From: Desulfobacteraceae bacterium
GTDB lineage: Bacteria; Desulfobacterota; DSM-4660; Desulfatiglandales; Desulfatiglandaceae
Reading direction: 5' to 3'
Assembly: GCA_030589225.1 (NCBI GenBank)
Contig: JAUUWD010000057.1
Span: 1-8,194, forward strand
DNA length: 8,194 bases
The notes below the pieces were generated by a model. The model was given only the letters and a program-made list of their open reading frames with translations. It was not told the DNA's origin and made no database searches. Positions 6,899-8,194 of this stretch are shown in pieces (position 1 is the stretch's first letter; every line of letters starts with the position of its first letter). The translations under genes were made by a program, and so were the position numbers.

Positions 6899-6902
6899 AG
6901 GA
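6899..6902 (+). promoter_or_regulatory. Rhomboid gene ribosome binding site
   Basis: AGGA lies 5 nt before ATG 6908, after a run of seven A residues. It is modest but well spaced, and supports this start. Confidence 0.55.
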
Positions 6903-6907
6903 TTACA

Positions 6908-8194
6908 ATGTTAATAATCCCTTTGACCGGAAAAATAAGCAAGCGAAATCCCCCCATAATTACAATTGCAATTATTCTGATAAATTGCTTTGTGTTTTTT
7001 GTTTTACAGGCAGGGGACACAGAGCAATATGAGCACGCCATTGAATTTTATTTCGACTCCGGGCTCGCAAAGATAGAGATACCCAGATATTTAGACTATC
7101 TCGATACTGTGGAGACAGCTGAGCAGACTCCCGACTTGAAGAAGCCAAAAGACTTTAATAGAGATTCCATTGAACCCATTTACATCAAAATGCAAAGGGA
7201 TGACGTCTTTATCAAAAAGTTACAGAATCATGAGATTATCACCCCCAATGAGCAAATATACAATGAGTGGAAAAGACTGAGAATAAATTATCAAGACCTG
7301 TTATCCGGCGTTGTAAGTGTCCGATATGGCTTTAGGCCTGCACATAAGAACTTCGTGACCTCTATTACCTATATGTTTCTCCATGGGAGCTTTATGCATA
7401 TCCTGGGAAACATGGTGTTCTTATGGCTTGTGGGATGTGTGCTCGAACTGGGATGCGGAAGAGTGTTTTATGTGTCACTGTATCTTTTTAGTGGAATTTG
7501 TTCGGTTGCGCTGTTCACTCTGGCCTATATGAATAGCGCTGTTCCTCTAATTGGCGCATCCGGTGCCATCTCAGGCCTCATGGGCGCATTCACAGTGATG
7601 TATGGAAGGACAAAGATAAAAGTCTTTTACTCGTTAGGCTTCTATTTCAATTACGCAAAAGTTTCTGCAATCATTCTTCTCCCCATCTGGATCGGAAATG
7701 AGGTTTTCCAATTGTTTTTTGGAGGATACACTCAAATTGCTTATGTCGCCCATTTAGGAGGGCTCATAAGTGGCGCTGCCCTGGGTTTTCTAAACCTTAA
7801 GTTTTTCCAGCGGGTGGATGAAAAAATATTTGAAGAGGATCCAAAAGCAAGGATTCCCGCTCTCCATGAAGAGGCGCTTGAAAGGATAGCAAAGCTCGAT
7901 ATGGATGGGGCTCGGCCGCTTCTGGAGCAAGTTCTTGAATTACACCCTGATACCCATGATGCCCTGCAACACCTTTTATATATTGTTAGGTTAAATCCAC
8001 AAAGCGACCGGTTTCATGAATCGGCATCAAAACTGTTAAAGCATCTGAGTAATGTCAATAATGCTCATGAGGAATTATATGAAAACTACCAGGAGTATTT
8101 CCGTGTTTCACAACTCCCCAGGCTCGATCGAGATCTCTTGTTCAGAATCGCCTCCGTTTTCTGTGAAAATGGATATCTTAAAGAAGCTGAGGGG
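6908..8194 (+). CDS. Rhomboid-family intramembrane serine protease with TPR-like C-terminal region (3' end beyond window)
   Basis: Rhomboids cleave transmembrane substrates within the inner membrane using a Ser-His dyad. The 429 codons visible encode a first hydrophobic segment (about 16-35), a long polar segment (about 37-150), then the rhomboid core. The core has HGSFMHILGN with H159, H164 and N168 (the HxxxxHxxxN oxyanion-hole motif), further hydrophobic helices, the nucleophile motif GASG with S218, and AHLGG with catalytic H282. All key residues are present, so activity is expected. From about 290 the protein is soluble and helical. A segment around 318-350 (ALERIAKLDMDGARPLLEQV) looks like a tetratricopeptide-type helix pair, and another seems to begin at the right edge, suggesting a scaffold for partners or substrates. 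The ATG at 6908 has AGGA 5 nt upstream. It diverges from recC across a 561-bp gap, with no evident functional link. The family call is secure; the substrate is unknown. Confidence 0.93.
   Translation, partial: MLIIPLTGKISKRNPPIITIAIILINCFVFFVLQAGDTEQYEHAIEFYFDSGLAKIEIPRYLDYLDTVETAEQTPDLKKPKDFNRDSIEPIYIKMQRDDVFIKKLQNHEIITPNEQIYNEWKRLRINYQDLLSGVVSVRYGFRPAHKNFVTSITYMFLHGSFMHILGNMVFLWLVGCVLELGCGRVFYVSLYLFSGICSVALFTLAYMNSAVPLIGASGAISGLMGAFTVMYGRTKIKVFYSLGFYFNYAKVSAIILLPIWIGNEVFQLFFGGYTQIAYVAHLGGLISGAALGFLNLKFFQRVDEKIFEEDPKARIPALHEEALERIAKLDMDGARPLLEQVLELHPDTHDALQHLLYIVRLNPQSDRFHESASKLLKHLSNVNNAHEELYENYQEYFRVSQLPRLDRDLLFRIASVFCENGYLKEAEG

Larger units (their letters stand above)
6347..6907. other. 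Divergent recC / rhomboid intergenic region
   Basis: This 561-bp gap holds the recC ribosome binding site and a small palindrome at its left end, an AT-rich stretch without recognisable features (about 6420-6500), palindromic repeat copy 2, a featureless stretch (about 6673-6790), and then the rhomboid candidate promoter and leader. I found no coding region or tRNA in it. Confidence 0.7.

Overview
The window carries three protein genes, two of them cut by the window edges. On the minus strand lie recC (complete, 6346 to 3080) and recB (from 2740 off the left edge), encoding the gamma and beta subunits of exodeoxyribonuclease V (RecBCD). Both can be aligned by eye with the E. coli proteins across many conserved blocks. 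On the plus strand, diverging from recC, a rhomboid-family intramembrane serine protease with a helical, TPR-like C-terminal extension starts at 6908 and runs off the right edge.

The 339-bp recC-recB gap is unusual. It is almost entirely filled by a 323-bp MITE-like element (2755-3077) with 35-bp imperfect terminal inverted repeats, flanked by TA on both sides and carrying no transposase. Removing the element plus one TA leaves a 14-nt recC-recB spacer with a ribosome binding site, as expected for a tight operon. Each terminal repeat contains an outward-facing TTGCCA-N17-TATGAG promoter-like pair. In the recC-recB mRNA the element's ends could pair to form a long stem joining the recC stop codon to the recB Shine-Dalgarno. 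Nested inside is a second type of repeat, a 165-bp AT-rich imperfect palindrome built of CGAAATA-like heptamers. A second copy lies at 6502-6672 in the divergent recC/rhomboid intergenic region.

Layout: 1-2740 recB helicase part; 2741-3079 MITE; 3080-6346 recC; 6347-6907 divergent intergenic region with the recC ribosome binding site, a small palindrome, the second palindromic repeat, a candidate promoter and a possibly structured leader for the rhomboid gene; 6908-8194 rhomboid.

Organism: a Gram-negative bacterium of moderate GC content. RecBCD rather than AddAB, together with 'CGAATATCGAAATACGAAAC'-type intergenic repeats that I recall from sulfate-reducing deltaproteobacteria (Desulfobacterota), suggests that group. 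This is an inference from memory, not a database result. RecB and RecC, presumably with RecD beyond the left edge, would form the helicase-nuclease that processes double-strand breaks and degrades foreign linear DNA. The rhomboid gene has no evident functional link to them.
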